Source: JBEKHT01 sp049516595
GTDB lineage: Bacteria; Chloroflexota; Anaerolineae; Anaerolineales; RBG-16-64-43
DNA: 26,232 nt
Reading direction: 5' to 3'
NCBI GenBank assembly: GCA_049516595.1
Contig: JBEKSY010000042.1
Coordinates: 1 to 26,232 of the forward strand
The translations under genes and the position numbers were made by a program. Below are positions 14,343 through 22,703 of the stretch, piece by piece. The notes below the pieces were generated by a model that was not told where the DNA came from, ran no database searches, and saw only the letters and a program-made list of their open reading frames with translations. Positions within the stretch are counted from its first letter, which is position 1; every line of letters begins with the position of its first letter.

Positions 14343-15373
14343 GTGAGGGTCCTGGCAGGACGGGAAGGAAGGGCACCCGTCCGCTTGTGGTGGGTGTGGA
14401 CGTCGGCGGGACCAAGGTTGCCGCTGCGGTGGTGAAGGGGGACGGCGAGATCTTAGGTCGGGTCATGGATCCGACAGACCTTGACAGCCCCAATGAGACG
14501 CTAAAGGGCATCGCGGGCGCGGTGAGTCGTGCGATCCAGGCGGCCGGATGCGAGACGAGCGACATTTCCGCCGTGGGTCTTGGCATTCCTGGCAAGGTTG
14601 ACCCGGCTACGGGAAAAGGGATTCTGTCCGTCAATCTAGGTTGGCGCGATGTTCCCGTCAGGGACAGCTTGCAGGATGCCCTCCGTCTCCCATGTGCGAT
14701 CGAGAACGACGTGAAGGCAGCCGCGCTCGGCGAGCATCGCTTTGGTGTTGGTCGGGGCCTGCGGAACATGATCTACCTGATCATTGGAACCGGGATCGAG
14801 GCCGGGGTGATTATTGACGGCAGACTGTACCGGGGCAGCACGGGCATGGCCGGCGAGATCGGCCACGCGGTCATTGATCCGCGCGGTCCGGTCTGCAAGT
14901 GCGGGGGCAAAGGATGCCTCGAAGCGATTGCCTCCGGACCGGCAATCCTCGCGCGCGGCTCGTCCATTGCCAGCTGGGTGCCGGAAGAAGGCTCATCTGA
15001 GGGGTCCGCGCGGATTCGTCAAGCCACAGCAGGTGCCATCTTTGATGCTGCCACTCGAGGGGATCCGGCCGCAGCGGAGATCGTCAGGGAGGTCTCCAAA
15101 TACCTCGGGCTCGCCGTGCAGTGGCTGATCATGGCGTTTGACCCCCAGTTGGTAGTCCTGGCAGGCGGAGTGGCACAGGCTGGCAGGCCGCTTCTTGACA
15201 GTGTCCGTTGGCAACTGGCAGGCTTGGCAGAAGACTCGTTGGTATTTCGAGAAATGTTCGCGGCGGAGTCTATCCAGCTAAGCGAGTTGGGGGTAGATGC
15301 CGGCGTGCTCGGAGCCGCCGCGTTGGCCGTGCGCTTGTCCAGCGGAACTGGCGAGGGTGCCGCAGATGCGTAA
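14339..15373 (+). CDS. ROK-family hexose/N-acetylhexosamine kinase
   Basis: A 344-residue canonical ROK kinase: phosphate loop VGVDVGGTKVAAA (18-30), GLGIPGKVDP (80-89), catalytic Asp in ENDVKAAALGE (122-132), LIIGTGIEAGVII (147-159), sugar-binding Glu and His in GEIGH (172-176), and the zinc motif CKCGGKGCLE (186-195). It lacks a DNA-binding domain. The expected reaction is ATP-dependent 6-phosphorylation of glucose, GlcNAc, GalNAc or a related sugar in the cytoplasm. Its place beside an AgaS-like isomerase and NagA favours an N-acetylhexosamine. Translational coupling to the SIS gene (ATGA overlap) suggests the two products act in one pathway. Substrate specificity cannot be told from sequence alone. 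Confidence 0.85.
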   Translation: MSEGPGRTGRKGTRPLVVGVDVGGTKVAAAVVKGDGEILGRVMDPTDLDSPNETLKGIAGAVSRAIQAAGCETSDISAVGLGIPGKVDPATGKGILSVNLGWRDVPVRDSLQDALRLPCAIENDVKAAALGEHRFGVGRGLRNMIYLIIGTGIEAGVIIDGRLYRGSTGMAGEIGHAVIDPRGPVCKCGGKGCLEAIASGPAILARGSSIASWVPEEGSSEGSARIRQATAGAIFDAATRGDPAAAEIVREVSKYLGLAVQWLIMAFDPQLVVLAGGVAQAGRPLLDSVRWQLAGLAEDSLVFREMFAAESIQLSELGVDAGVLGAAALAVRLSSGTGEGAADA

Positions 15374-15472
15374 TGAGTTGATCCATGAAACACGAGGAGG
15401 TGGTGACCATCGGGGCTTGAGGACCGCACTGGCAATTGGACTTTAATCGATCAGACCCGTAAGGAGGCGAAC

Positions 15473-16894
15473 ATGAAAGGCAAGCTGTCGCACAGTCTTC
15501 TTGTGTTATGCAGTCTCGTGACCGTTGCCGCCGTGATGGTCGGCTGTGGCGGCGCCCCCACCCAGGCTCCGGCCGTGCCCACCCAGGCTCCGGCCGTGCC
15601 CACCCAGGCTCCGGCTGGAGCCACCCAGCCTCCGACAGTGCCCACCCAGGTTCCGGCTGCGGGGGCGATCAACCTCAAATTCGTGGTGTGGTCCTACGGC
15701 CTGGATATCATCCAGGACAACATCAAGAACTTCCAGGCCGCCAACCCTGGCGTCACGGTGGCGCTGCAGGACTTCTCATGGCTGGACTACCATGACACGA
15801 TTGTCGGACGGTTCACCGCCAACACTCCGACCGATGTGCTCTACGGATCGGACCACTGGCTGCAGGAGTGGGCGTCCGCGGGCTGGCTGGAGCCACTCGA
15901 CACGCACTTTCCCGTCGTGACGGACTACGTCAAGGATATGGCTCCGTACGCCGCTCAGGGCGTGACATACAACGGCCACGTGTATGGTCTGCCCTATTAC
16001 GCTGACACGCTCATCTTCGTGTACAACCAGGATCAGCTCCAGAAAGCAGGCTTTGACCACCCGCCGGCGACCTGGGAAGAGCTGACCGCGCAAGCGAAGG
16101 TAATCAAGGCGAAGGGGATCTGCAACTACCCGATGATCATGGCCTTCTCGCAACAGGAGGGCGCCTCGATCGAGGCCTTCACCGCCATGGTGTACTCGCG
16201 CGCCCCGAGCCCAGGCTCGATGTTTGACGCTCAGAACAACCCGACCTTTAACCAGGCCGGTGGCCCCATGGCTCAGACCGTCGATTGGCTGCACAATGCC
16301 CTCCAGGTGGACAAGATCCTCGACCCTGGGTCGCTGACGACAGCCGAGATCGATCAGGTGAAGAGCATGCAGGCCGGGGCCCATACCTTCACGGTCTTCC
16401 CCTCTTACAACCTGGCTGAACTCAACAAGCCGGCCTCCTCGGACTACGCTGGAAAGTTCAAGATGGCCCTGATGCCCGGGTCAAGCCACGCCACCGAGGG
16501 CTACGTTCGCTTCTATGCCCTGTCCAGTCAGGCCGTGGCTCGCGGGCCGGATGTGCTCAACGCCGCCTGGAAATTCCTCGAGTACTTCGGTGGCAAGACC
16601 AACGGGCAATACGTGGTCGTGAAGCGCTGGGCGGTGCAAAACGGCCTTGGCTTTGGCCAGCTCCCGCTCTGGAGCGACGCAGACGTCCAGAAGGCCTTCA
16701 ACGCCTGGGGCGACACCAGTCTGCTCCAGCAGCAGTCTAAGCTGGCGTGGGTCAAGGAAGGCCTGACGCCGTTCTGGGGCACGTGGGATGTGTTCACGCG
16801 CGCTGAGCTGCAGAAGGCCTACCTCGGCCAGGAAACGACCGCGGCCGCTCTCAATGCAATGGAAGCCAAGTGGAAGGAGTTGAAGAGCCAGTAG
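15473..16894 (+). CDS. CUT1 ABC transporter sugar-binding lipoprotein
   Basis: A 473-residue extracellular binding protein. It has a lysine-containing signal peptide (1-24) with lipobox VMVGC (Cys25), then a low-complexity Pro/Thr/Gln/Ala linker (29-63) and an SBP type 1 domain from about residue 67 (INLKFVVWSYG). YNGHVYGLPYYADTLIFVYN and PATWEELTAQAKVIKAKG are typical of family 1 (MalE-like) sugar-binding proteins. The ribosome site TAAGGAGG precedes ATG 15473 by 6 bases. A weak internal promoter is possible (TTGAGG 15417-15422, TTTAAT 15442-15447, 19-base spacer). The PTQAP linker style is common in Chloroflexota lipoproteins. Two permease genes follow, and the ligand is presumably an amino-sugar oligo- or disaccharide, by context. 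Confidence 0.92.
   Translation: MKGKLSHSLLVLCSLVTVAAVMVGCGGAPTQAPAVPTQAPAVPTQAPAGATQPPTVPTQVPAAGAINLKFVVWSYGLDIIQDNIKNFQAANPGVTVALQDFSWLDYHDTIVGRFTANTPTDVLYGSDHWLQEWASAGWLEPLDTHFPVVTDYVKDMAPYAAQGVTYNGHVYGLPYYADTLIFVYNQDQLQKAGFDHPPATWEELTAQAKVIKAKGICNYPMIMAFSQQEGASIEAFTAMVYSRAPSPGSMFDAQNNPTFNQAGGPMAQTVDWLHNALQVDKILDPGSLTTAEIDQVKSMQAGAHTFTVFPSYNLAELNKPASSDYAGKFKMALMPGSSHATEGYVRFYALSSQAVARGPDVLNAAWKFLEYFGGKTNGQYVVVKRWAVQNGLGFGQLPLWSDADVQKAFNAWGDTSLLQQQSKLAWVKEGLTPFWGTWDVFTRAELQKAYLGQETTAAALNAMEAKWKELKSQ
15557..15661 (+). repeat. 21-bp tandem repeat coding a 7-residue linker unit
   Basis: Five units of 21 bases encode PTQAPAV, PTQAPAV, PTQAPAG, ATQPPTV and PTQVPAA. The first two units are nearly identical in DNA (CCCACCCAGGCTCCGGCCGTG) and the later ones are diverged. 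It forms the flexible tether between the lipid anchor and the binding domain, and is prone to expansion or contraction by slippage. Confidence 0.85.
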
Positions 16895-16910
16895 ATTCGC
16901 GCATGCACCA

Positions 16911-16939
16911 GGGCGGCAGGGGCCGAGCCCCTGCCGCCC
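16911..16939 (+). promoter_or_regulatory. intercistronic hairpin after the binding-protein gene
   Basis: GGGCGGCAGGGG (16911-16922) and CCCCTGCCGCCC (16928-16939) form a perfect 12-bp GC-rich stem with a 5-base loop, with no T-run after it. It lies between the binding protein and the first permease, where such structures usually protect the upstream mRNA and lower expression of the permeases relative to the binding protein. Confidence 0.65.
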
Positions 16940-16969
16940 ACCCTGGATTCCCATGCCCCGAGGAAAGGT

Positions 16970-17887
16970 ATGACCGCCGTCACCCAATCGGCTCGCTTGA
17001 AAAGAAGCATCGCCTGGGAGAGGGTTTACCCGTATCTGTCGATCCTCCCCGCCCTGCTGGTCATTGCGCTGTTCACCATCTATCCGTTCGCCTATGCTAT
17101 CCGCACCAGCCTGTTCCGGTACATCCTGACGCAACCGAAGAGCCACCCGTTTGTGGGCCTCAGGAATTTTATCGAGGTTATCCAGTCGTACTACTTCGCG
17201 AACTCGCTGCGCGTGACTGCGATGTACACAGTTGCGGCGGTGGTGTCGGTCATCGTCATCGGCTTCCTGATTGCGCTCCTTTTGAACACGCGCATGCGCA
17301 CGGCTGGCGTGCTTCGGGTGCTGGTCTTGCTCCCCTGGTCAGTCCCGGCGGTGGTCAGCGGCCTCTTGTGGAAGTGGATTCTGAACTCCGACTTTGGCGC
17401 CCTGAATGGCGTCCTTTACACCCTTGGATTCATCAAGACCTACATCCCCTTCCTGGCGGATCCCAATCTGGCGAAGGTTAGCATTATCTTGGCCCACGTC
17501 TGGAAGGAGGCGCCGCTGGCGGCGATCTTCTTCCTGGCCGGCTTGCAGCTGATTCCCAACGAACTGTACGAGGCGGCACGCATGGACGGGGGCAGCGCCT
17601 GGAACACGTTGCGCTACGTCACCCTGCCATTGCTCCGTCCCACCCTGCTCGTCGTCACAGTCTACGAAACCATGGTTGCCATCCTTACCTTCGACGAGAT
17701 CTATGTGATGACGGGCGGCGGTCCGGCGAATGCCACGGCGCTCATCTCCTGGTTCGCCTACGCCGAGATCTTCAAGTCGCTGAACCTCGGGCACGGCCTC
17801 GCCTTATCGATCATCATCGCCCTGATCACGTTGGTGCTGATCATCCTCTATCTGCGCGTCTTGCGGCCCGAAGAGTCCATGGAGTGA
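16970..17887 (+). CDS. CUT1 ABC sugar permease, MalF/UgpA-like
   Basis: A 305-residue integral membrane protein with six predicted helices (for example LSILPALLVIALFTIYPF near 22-39). The cytoplasmic EAA loop is YEAARMDGGSAWNTLRYVTL followed by PLLRP (about 201-225), the docking site for the ATPase. Ribosome site GAGGAAAGG directly precedes ATG 16970. It pairs with the permease that starts 13 bases downstream to form the heterodimeric channel. No ATP-binding subunit is encoded nearby, so a shared MsmX/UgpC-type ATPase elsewhere in the genome is expected. Confidence 0.92.
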   Translation: MTAVTQSARLKRSIAWERVYPYLSILPALLVIALFTIYPFAYAIRTSLFRYILTQPKSHPFVGLRNFIEVIQSYYFANSLRVTAMYTVAAVVSVIVIGFLIALLLNTRMRTAGVLRVLVLLPWSVPAVVSGLLWKWILNSDFGALNGVLYTLGFIKTYIPFLADPNLAKVSIILAHVWKEAPLAAIFFLAGLQLIPNELYEAARMDGGSAWNTLRYVTLPLLRPTLLVVTVYETMVAILTFDEIYVMTGGGPANATALISWFAYAEIFKSLNLGHGLALSIIIALITLVLIILYLRVLRPEESME

Positions 17888-17900
17888 GGGAGTGTGGACG

Positions 17901-18803
17901 ATGAACATCTTCCAAGTTCGGCGAACGCTCACCGGGGTGGGTCTCAACATGGCCGCACTCATCGTGATCTTCATCATTGTGGCGCCGTTCCTGTGGGTGA
18001 TCATTGCAAGCCTACAAGGCGAGAATGAACTGCTGCGAAAGCCGCCCTCATTCCTCCCCCAGCAGCCAACCCTCGACAACTACAACTACGTTTTCACGGG
18101 GACGATCCCGACCTCCTACGAGGTGAAAGGCCAATTGCGCAGCCGCATCTCGCAGGAGGCGCGTATGATCGCGCCGGCGCTGAAGAACTCCTTCATTGTC
18201 GCCTCCGCGGTTACCCTCATCGACCTGTTCTTGGGCGTGCTGGCCGCGTATTCGTTTGCCCGTCTGCGGCTTCGCGGGAAGGCGGTGTTCTACAACTTTA
18301 TCCTGGCCAGCCGCCTGATCCCGGCCATGGCCATTGCCATTCCTTACTACGTCATCATCCAGTCGCTCAAGCTGCTGGACACGTATTGGTCATTGATTTT
18401 GGTCTACACGGTGTTGACCTTGCCTTTTGCCATCTGGTTCCTGACGCTCTACCTTTCGAATATCCCGCGCGACATTGAGGAGGCCGCGTTGATGGACGGC
18501 TGCAACCGCTTGGGTGCTCTGACGCGCGTCGTCGCCCCAATGGCGCTGCCGGGCCTCGTGGCCGCGGCAGCCTTTGCGTTCATGTCATCCTACAACGAGT
18601 TCCTTTTCGCCCGATTCCTGACCCAGTCCATCAAATCGCAGACAGTCCCAGTGATCATTGCCTCGGTGGCGGGGAACCCCGACGCCTCCTACACACTGAT
18701 CTCGGTATGCATGACGCTCGCGATCATTCCGCCCCTTATCCTGGCCGTGGTCATGCGGCGTTGGCTGACGCAGGGTCTGTCCGCCTCGGTCACATACCGC
18801 TGA
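17901..18803 (+). CDS. CUT1 ABC sugar permease, MalG/UgpE-like
   Basis: A 300-residue inner-membrane permease with an N-terminal helix (VGLNMAALIVIFIIVAPFLW). It has the MalG-type middle (GVLAAYSFARLRLRG, ASRLIPAMAIAIPYY) and the EAA loop EEAALMDGCNRLGALTRVVA with PMALPG. Start ATG 17901 is preferred over GTG 17892 because GAGGGAG (17886-17892) is then 8 bases away. The insert between the first helix and the permease core, containing YEVKGQLRSRISQEARMIA, is somewhat longer than in MalG and may face the binding protein. The next gene follows after a 30-base gap with its own strong ribosome site. Confidence 0.92.
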   Translation: MNIFQVRRTLTGVGLNMAALIVIFIIVAPFLWVIIASLQGENELLRKPPSFLPQQPTLDNYNYVFTGTIPTSYEVKGQLRSRISQEARMIAPALKNSFIVASAVTLIDLFLGVLAAYSFARLRLRGKAVFYNFILASRLIPAMAIAIPYYVIIQSLKLLDTYWSLILVYTVLTLPFAIWFLTLYLSNIPRDIEEAALMDGCNRLGALTRVVAPMALPGLVAAAAFAFMSSYNEFLFARFLTQSIKSQTVPVIIASVAGNPDASYTLISVCMTLAIIPPLILAVVMRRWLTQGLSASVTYR

Positions 18804-18833
18804 GCGTGTAGGCGCGGACCAAAGGAGGCAGCC

Positions 18834-21800
18834 ATGCCTGCCCGGCCTGTAGGAGACGCGGTTAGAGCCAACGAGGGCACGCTCGCGCTGCCCACGTATG
18901 GTGTCCGCTCCCAGAACCTCAACCCGTTCTTCGGCTCGCAGTACGGCGTCGCTCACATTTACCCATACACACTGCTAGACGACATCGACCCTAAACCGCG
19001 GGTCCGGACGTATCGCACGTTGCAACTCGAGAATCGATACTTGCGCCTTACCGTCTTGCCGGACTTGGGAGGTCGTCTCTATTCACTCTACGACAAGATT
19101 TCGCGCCGCGAGGTCTTCTACAAGAACGAGGTGATCAAATTCGCGCCGCTGGCCATCCGCGGGGCCTTCTTCTCGGGCGGGGTCGAGTTCTCCTTCCCCG
19201 TTGCGCACGCGCCGACCAGTGCCGACCCGGTGAACTCGGACCTGCGTGAGAACGCGGATGGCAGCGCCACGGTCACCTGTGGCGGACTCGAGCACATCAG
19301 CCGCATGCGCTGGTCAGTCGCCCTGTCACTCTTCCCGGGGCGCTGCGCCCTGGCTCAGGACGTCTCCCTTTACAACCCGACCTCGATCCCGGGCCGCTAC
19401 CACTACTGGACGAATGCCTCCCTGCCCGCGCATGACCAGACCGAGTTCATCTATCCCTTCCGCCGCTTCCGGTCCTACGAGTTCGCCGGGACTGCCTCCT
19501 GGCCGAACGCTCGAGTCGACCTGATCCGGCAGGACCGCGGCCTCGAGGGGATGGAGGGCGTCCCGAAATGGCCGGCTGATCGGTTGCGTGGCCGCGTCGA
19601 TCTGCGCTGGCAAAGGAACATGGTGGCCCAGGTCTCGATTTTCGGCCGCCAAGTGGCGTGGGACTTCTTTGGCGCTTGGGATCACTCCGACGACCGCGGG
19701 TATGCGCACTACGCCGACCACCGTAATGTCGCCGGCATGAAACTATGGTCCTGGGGCAATGCCGGCTTGGGCATCATGAATCAGGCTGCTCTCACGGACG
19801 ACGGCTCGCTCTATGCCGAGACCCAGTGCGGGGCAATGGAAACTCAGCTCGACTTCGATTTCTTGGCCCCCGGCAGTTGTCGGCGCTGGCGGGAGTGGTG
19901 GCTGCCCCTGCGGGGGCTGGGCGGCCTGACGTGCGCCAGCGCCGACATTGGTGCACGGCTTAGCCTATCGATCGAGGCCAGCGGCTCCCTTCACCTCAGC
20001 CTGGGACTGTGCGCCGCTCAGACGATCCGGCAGGCAGCGGTCCGGGTCAGTGCCGATGATAGGACGCTGCTCGTAGACAATGTGGACCTGACGCCCGAGC
20101 GTACCTGGAGCCGAACCATTTCGGTGGCTGCCTCCGCTGTCGGTGTCCGCCCGCTCACACTCCGGGTCACAGCCGATAGCGGAAAGATCCTGCTTGACTA
20201 CACATTCGACCCCGAGCCGTCGCCAGTGGAAACTGGTGCCGCCGCCCAATCTAACGAGACGCAGTCTGCGGCCGCGTTCTATTCCCTGGGGCTCAAGCAC
20301 GAAAACCTGGACAATCGTGAGGAGGCGGCTCAGGCCTATGCCAACGCTCTATCCCGCCAACCGGCCCACGGCCCGGCCCGTTTGCGCTTGGGCCTGATGC
20401 GGTTGCGTGCGGATGACTTCGCTGCGGCACAGGTCGACCTAGAGGAGGCGGTTGCCGCCGGCCTGGAGGAGGCGTCCTTCTACCTCGGCACGGCTTGGCT
20501 CTTGCAGGGCGAATTAGATCGGGCCCGCCCTGCGTTCTCGGTCGTTCCCCAGGGGCACGCCCTGCATCCCGCCGCTGTCTGCGCCCTCGGACGGATGGCA
20601 CTGGGCCGCGGCGAGTGGCGCAATGCCCTCGAATGCTTCAATGAGGCGCTGACAGAAAGTTCCTCCTTCCAGCCTGCCGTCATATGGAAGGCGGTTGCCC
20701 TCCGTCGCGATGGCGGAGAGGCTGAGGCCCAGGCGGTGCTGGAGAGCCTGCTCGAGACCGATCCCCTCAATCACCTGGCCCTGCGCGAACGTTCGCTGTG
20801 CAGCGACGCGCCGCAGCCTTACGCGAAGCGCCTGGAGCGCCTCCTGGCGGACGACCTCCAGTACACACTAGACCTTGCTTGCGTCTATCTTGATGCCAGG
20901 CTGCTTGAGGACGCGCTGGCCATTCTGACCCACGCCGGCGCCAGCTGGGAGTATCCCATGATCGGCTATCTGGCTTGGGATATATGCCGACAGCTCGGAC
21001 GCTCCCCCTCCGAGAGTGAGTCATGGCTTGAGCAGGCACATGCCGCCGCCCCGGAGGGGGTGTTTCCGAGCCGCCTCGAGGAGATCGTGACATTGCGCCG
21101 GGTGCTCGAACACGACATGTCAGACGCCAAGGCCCGCTACTACCTGGGTTGCTTCCTTTACGCCCACGAGCAGTTCGAAGAAGCCATTGGCCTCTGGGAG
21201 CAGGCCCTACCTGCGTTGCAGGGCTTCGCTGTGTTGCACCGGAACCTGGGCCTAGCCTATTGGCACCGGCGTGGGGATCTCCCGGCCGCCACCCGCGAAC
21301 TCGAGCGCGCCATGGATATAGCCCCATCGGATCAGGAGCTGTACCTACACCTCGACTTTCTCTACAAGGCACAGGGGTTGGTCGACGCTCGCGCCACTCT
21401 CTTCGAACGGATGCGCCTCCTGACCGCCCCCCGCGATGATGTCCACAAACGCATGGTCATCATGCTCGTGGACCTAAACCGCCACCGGGAGGCGGTGCGG
21501 ATGCTGGAGGATACCTTCGTACCCTCGGAGATGGACCAGTCATTTCGCAATGCGTTTGTCACGGCCCATCTTGGTGTGGCGCGCGGACACGAGCAGGCTG
21601 GCCGCCTGGAGGAGGCGATCGCAATCTACAAAAGGGCGCTCACGTACCCGGCCAACGTCGGCACAGGTCGGCCGCTTACCACATGCGATGCGGAGGTGCT
21701 ATATCGGCTGGGTTGTGCCTGCGAGCGGCTTGGCCGCGTCCCGGAGGCAATCGTCGCCTGGCAAGAGGCAGCCGATGAGCATCATGCCCATGGCGATCCA

Positions 21801-21866
21801 CTGTTCCCGTACATCCAAATGTCACTCGACAAGTTGAACCGCTATAGCGAGCTGGGGCTCGCCTGA
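18834..21866 (+). CDS. DUF5107 domain and TPR repeat protein
   Basis: A 1010-residue protein without a signal peptide. Residues about 20-330 match the DUF5107 pattern: LENRYLRLTVLPDLGGRLYSLYDKISRREVFYKNEV, then GVEFSFPVAHAPTSADPV and YHYWTNASLPAHDQTEF. This is a beta-rich, mutarotase-like fold of unknown reaction. A second beta domain spans about 360-460. From about 480 to the end there are roughly a dozen tetratricopeptide repeats (for example FYSLGLKHENLDNREEAAQA, GLAYWHRRGDLPAATRELERAM). The ribosome site AAAGGAGG precedes ATG 18834. Such proteins often sit beside CUT1 transporters in Chloroflexota and other soil bacteria. A role in binding or hydrolysing the imported glycoside is my inference; no catalytic residues can be named. 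Confidence 0.85.
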   Translation: MPARPVGDAVRANEGTLALPTYGVRSQNLNPFFGSQYGVAHIYPYTLLDDIDPKPRVRTYRTLQLENRYLRLTVLPDLGGRLYSLYDKISRREVFYKNEVIKFAPLAIRGAFFSGGVEFSFPVAHAPTSADPVNSDLRENADGSATVTCGGLEHISRMRWSVALSLFPGRCALAQDVSLYNPTSIPGRYHYWTNASLPAHDQTEFIYPFRRFRSYEFAGTASWPNARVDLIRQDRGLEGMEGVPKWPADRLRGRVDLRWQRNMVAQVSIFGRQVAWDFFGAWDHSDDRGYAHYADHRNVAGMKLWSWGNAGLGIMNQAALTDDGSLYAETQCGAMETQLDFDFLAPGSCRRWREWWLPLRGLGGLTCASADIGARLSLSIEASGSLHLSLGLCAAQTIRQAAVRVSADDRTLLVDNVDLTPERTWSRTISVAASAVGVRPLTLRVTADSGKILLDYTFDPEPSPVETGAAAQSNETQSAAAFYSLGLKHENLDNREEAAQAYANALSRQPAHGPARLRLGLMRLRADDFAAAQVDLEEAVAAGLEEASFYLGTAWLLQGELDRARPAFSVVPQGHALHPAAVCALGRMALGRGEWRNALECFNEALTESSSFQPAVIWKAVALRRDGGEAEAQAVLESLLETDPLNHLALRERSLCSDAPQPYAKRLERLLADDLQYTLDLACVYLDARLLEDALAILTHAGASWEYPMIGYLAWDICRQLGRSPSESESWLEQAHAAAPEGVFPSRLEEIVTLRRVLEHDMSDAKARYYLGCFLYAHEQFEEAIGLWEQALPALQGFAVLHRNLGLAYWHRRGDLPAATRELERAMDIAPSDQELYLHLDFLYKAQGLVDARATLFERMRLLTAPRDDVHKRMVIMLVDLNRHREAVRMLEDTFVPSEMDQSFRNAFVTAHLGVARGHEQAGRLEEAIAIYKRALTYPANVGTGRPLTTCDAEVLYRLGCACERLGRVPEAIVAWQEAADEHHAHGDPLFPYIQMSLDKLNRYSELGLA

Positions 21867-21919
21867 GAAGGACCCCCGCCCGCTCCTGCGTTCTCTGATG
21901 GATCAAGGAGGTTGACACC

Positions 21920-22696
21920 ATGAAGGTCCTATATGCCGGCGACTCCTCGTTCAACCTGGGGCCGATCGTTATCGCCTCGCCGTTCAACGTCGAGGTTAAG
22001 GGCTTCTCCAGCCACATCTGGGGACAACCTCTGATCGATGCTCTTCAGATGGAGGGTAATATCCAGGTGCATCACATGACGCCGCATGTGGCCATTTCAG
22101 ACTTCCCGCGCAGCATCGAAGGTCTGTCTGAGTACGACGTCCTGATCCTGAGCGACTGCGAGTGCGAAGTCCTGGCGCTCTACCCGTTCTGGATCCCAGG
22201 AACGCCCTTGCCCAGGTCCAACCGTCTAAAGGCGATCCGCGAGTACACGCGCGGCGGCGGTGGGTTGCTTATGGTCGGAGGCTGGACGTCCTTCAGCGGA
22301 CGCTTCGGCCACGGCGGCTACTACAACACTCCGGTCGAAGAGGCTTTGCCCGTTACCTGCCTCAAGGGCGTCGACGACCGGGTAGAGACGCCCGAGGGCG
22401 TACGGGTGAAGGTTCTGGACCCAAGTCATCCCATCATGGCAGGCATCCCTTGGGACCAGTGTCCGGTCTTCGAGGGCTTCAATCGCATTTTCCCCAAGAA
22501 GGACGCAAAGGTATTGGCTAAGATTGGTGAGGGGGAGGATGAGAACCCACTGGTCGTTATATGGGAGTTTGGCAAAGGCCGAGCCATGGCCTTCGCCAGC
22601 GATTGCTCGCCACACTGGGCGGCTTATTTCCAGCCCTGGGAGTTCTATGGCCAGTTCTGGCGCCAGGCCGTGCGCTGGCTGGCCAGAAAGACCTGA
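21920..22696 (+). CDS. GATase1-like protein (PF07090-type)
   Basis: A 258-residue protein of the putative glutamine amidotransferase group. MKVLYAGDSSFNLGPIVI opens a flavodoxin-like fold, LSEYDVLILSDCECEVLALY (about 73-92) corresponds to the nucleophile region, and YTRGGGGLLMVGGWTSFSGR (about 110-129) and FGKGRAMAFASDCSPHWAAY follow. The classic GATase Cys-His-Glu triad in its usual spacing (GxCxG) is not evident, so amidotransferase activity is doubtful; a carbohydrate-binding or hydrolytic role is possible. A good ribosome site (AAGGAGG) precedes ATG 21920. The oxidoreductase begins 7 bases after its stop, which implies joint function. Confidence 0.75.
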   Translation: MKVLYAGDSSFNLGPIVIASPFNVEVKGFSSHIWGQPLIDALQMEGNIQVHHMTPHVAISDFPRSIEGLSEYDVLILSDCECEVLALYPFWIPGTPLPRSNRLKAIREYTRGGGGLLMVGGWTSFSGRFGHGGYYNTPVEEALPVTCLKGVDDRVETPEGVRVKVLDPSHPIMAGIPWDQCPVFEGFNRIFPKKDAKVLAKIGEGEDENPLVVIWEFGKGRAMAFASDCSPHWAAYFQPWEFYGQFWRQAVRWLARKT

Positions 22697-22703
22697 CTCG
22701 CAG

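Noticed and set aside
15557..15661. Possible CRISPR or regulatory repeat
   Set aside because: The 21-bp units are in frame, encode a Pro/Thr/Gln/Ala lipoprotein linker and have no spacers.
22524..22703. N-terminal extension of the Gfo/Idh/MocA protein
   Set aside because: It overlaps the end of the GATase-like gene; the Rossmann fold begins directly after ATG 22704.
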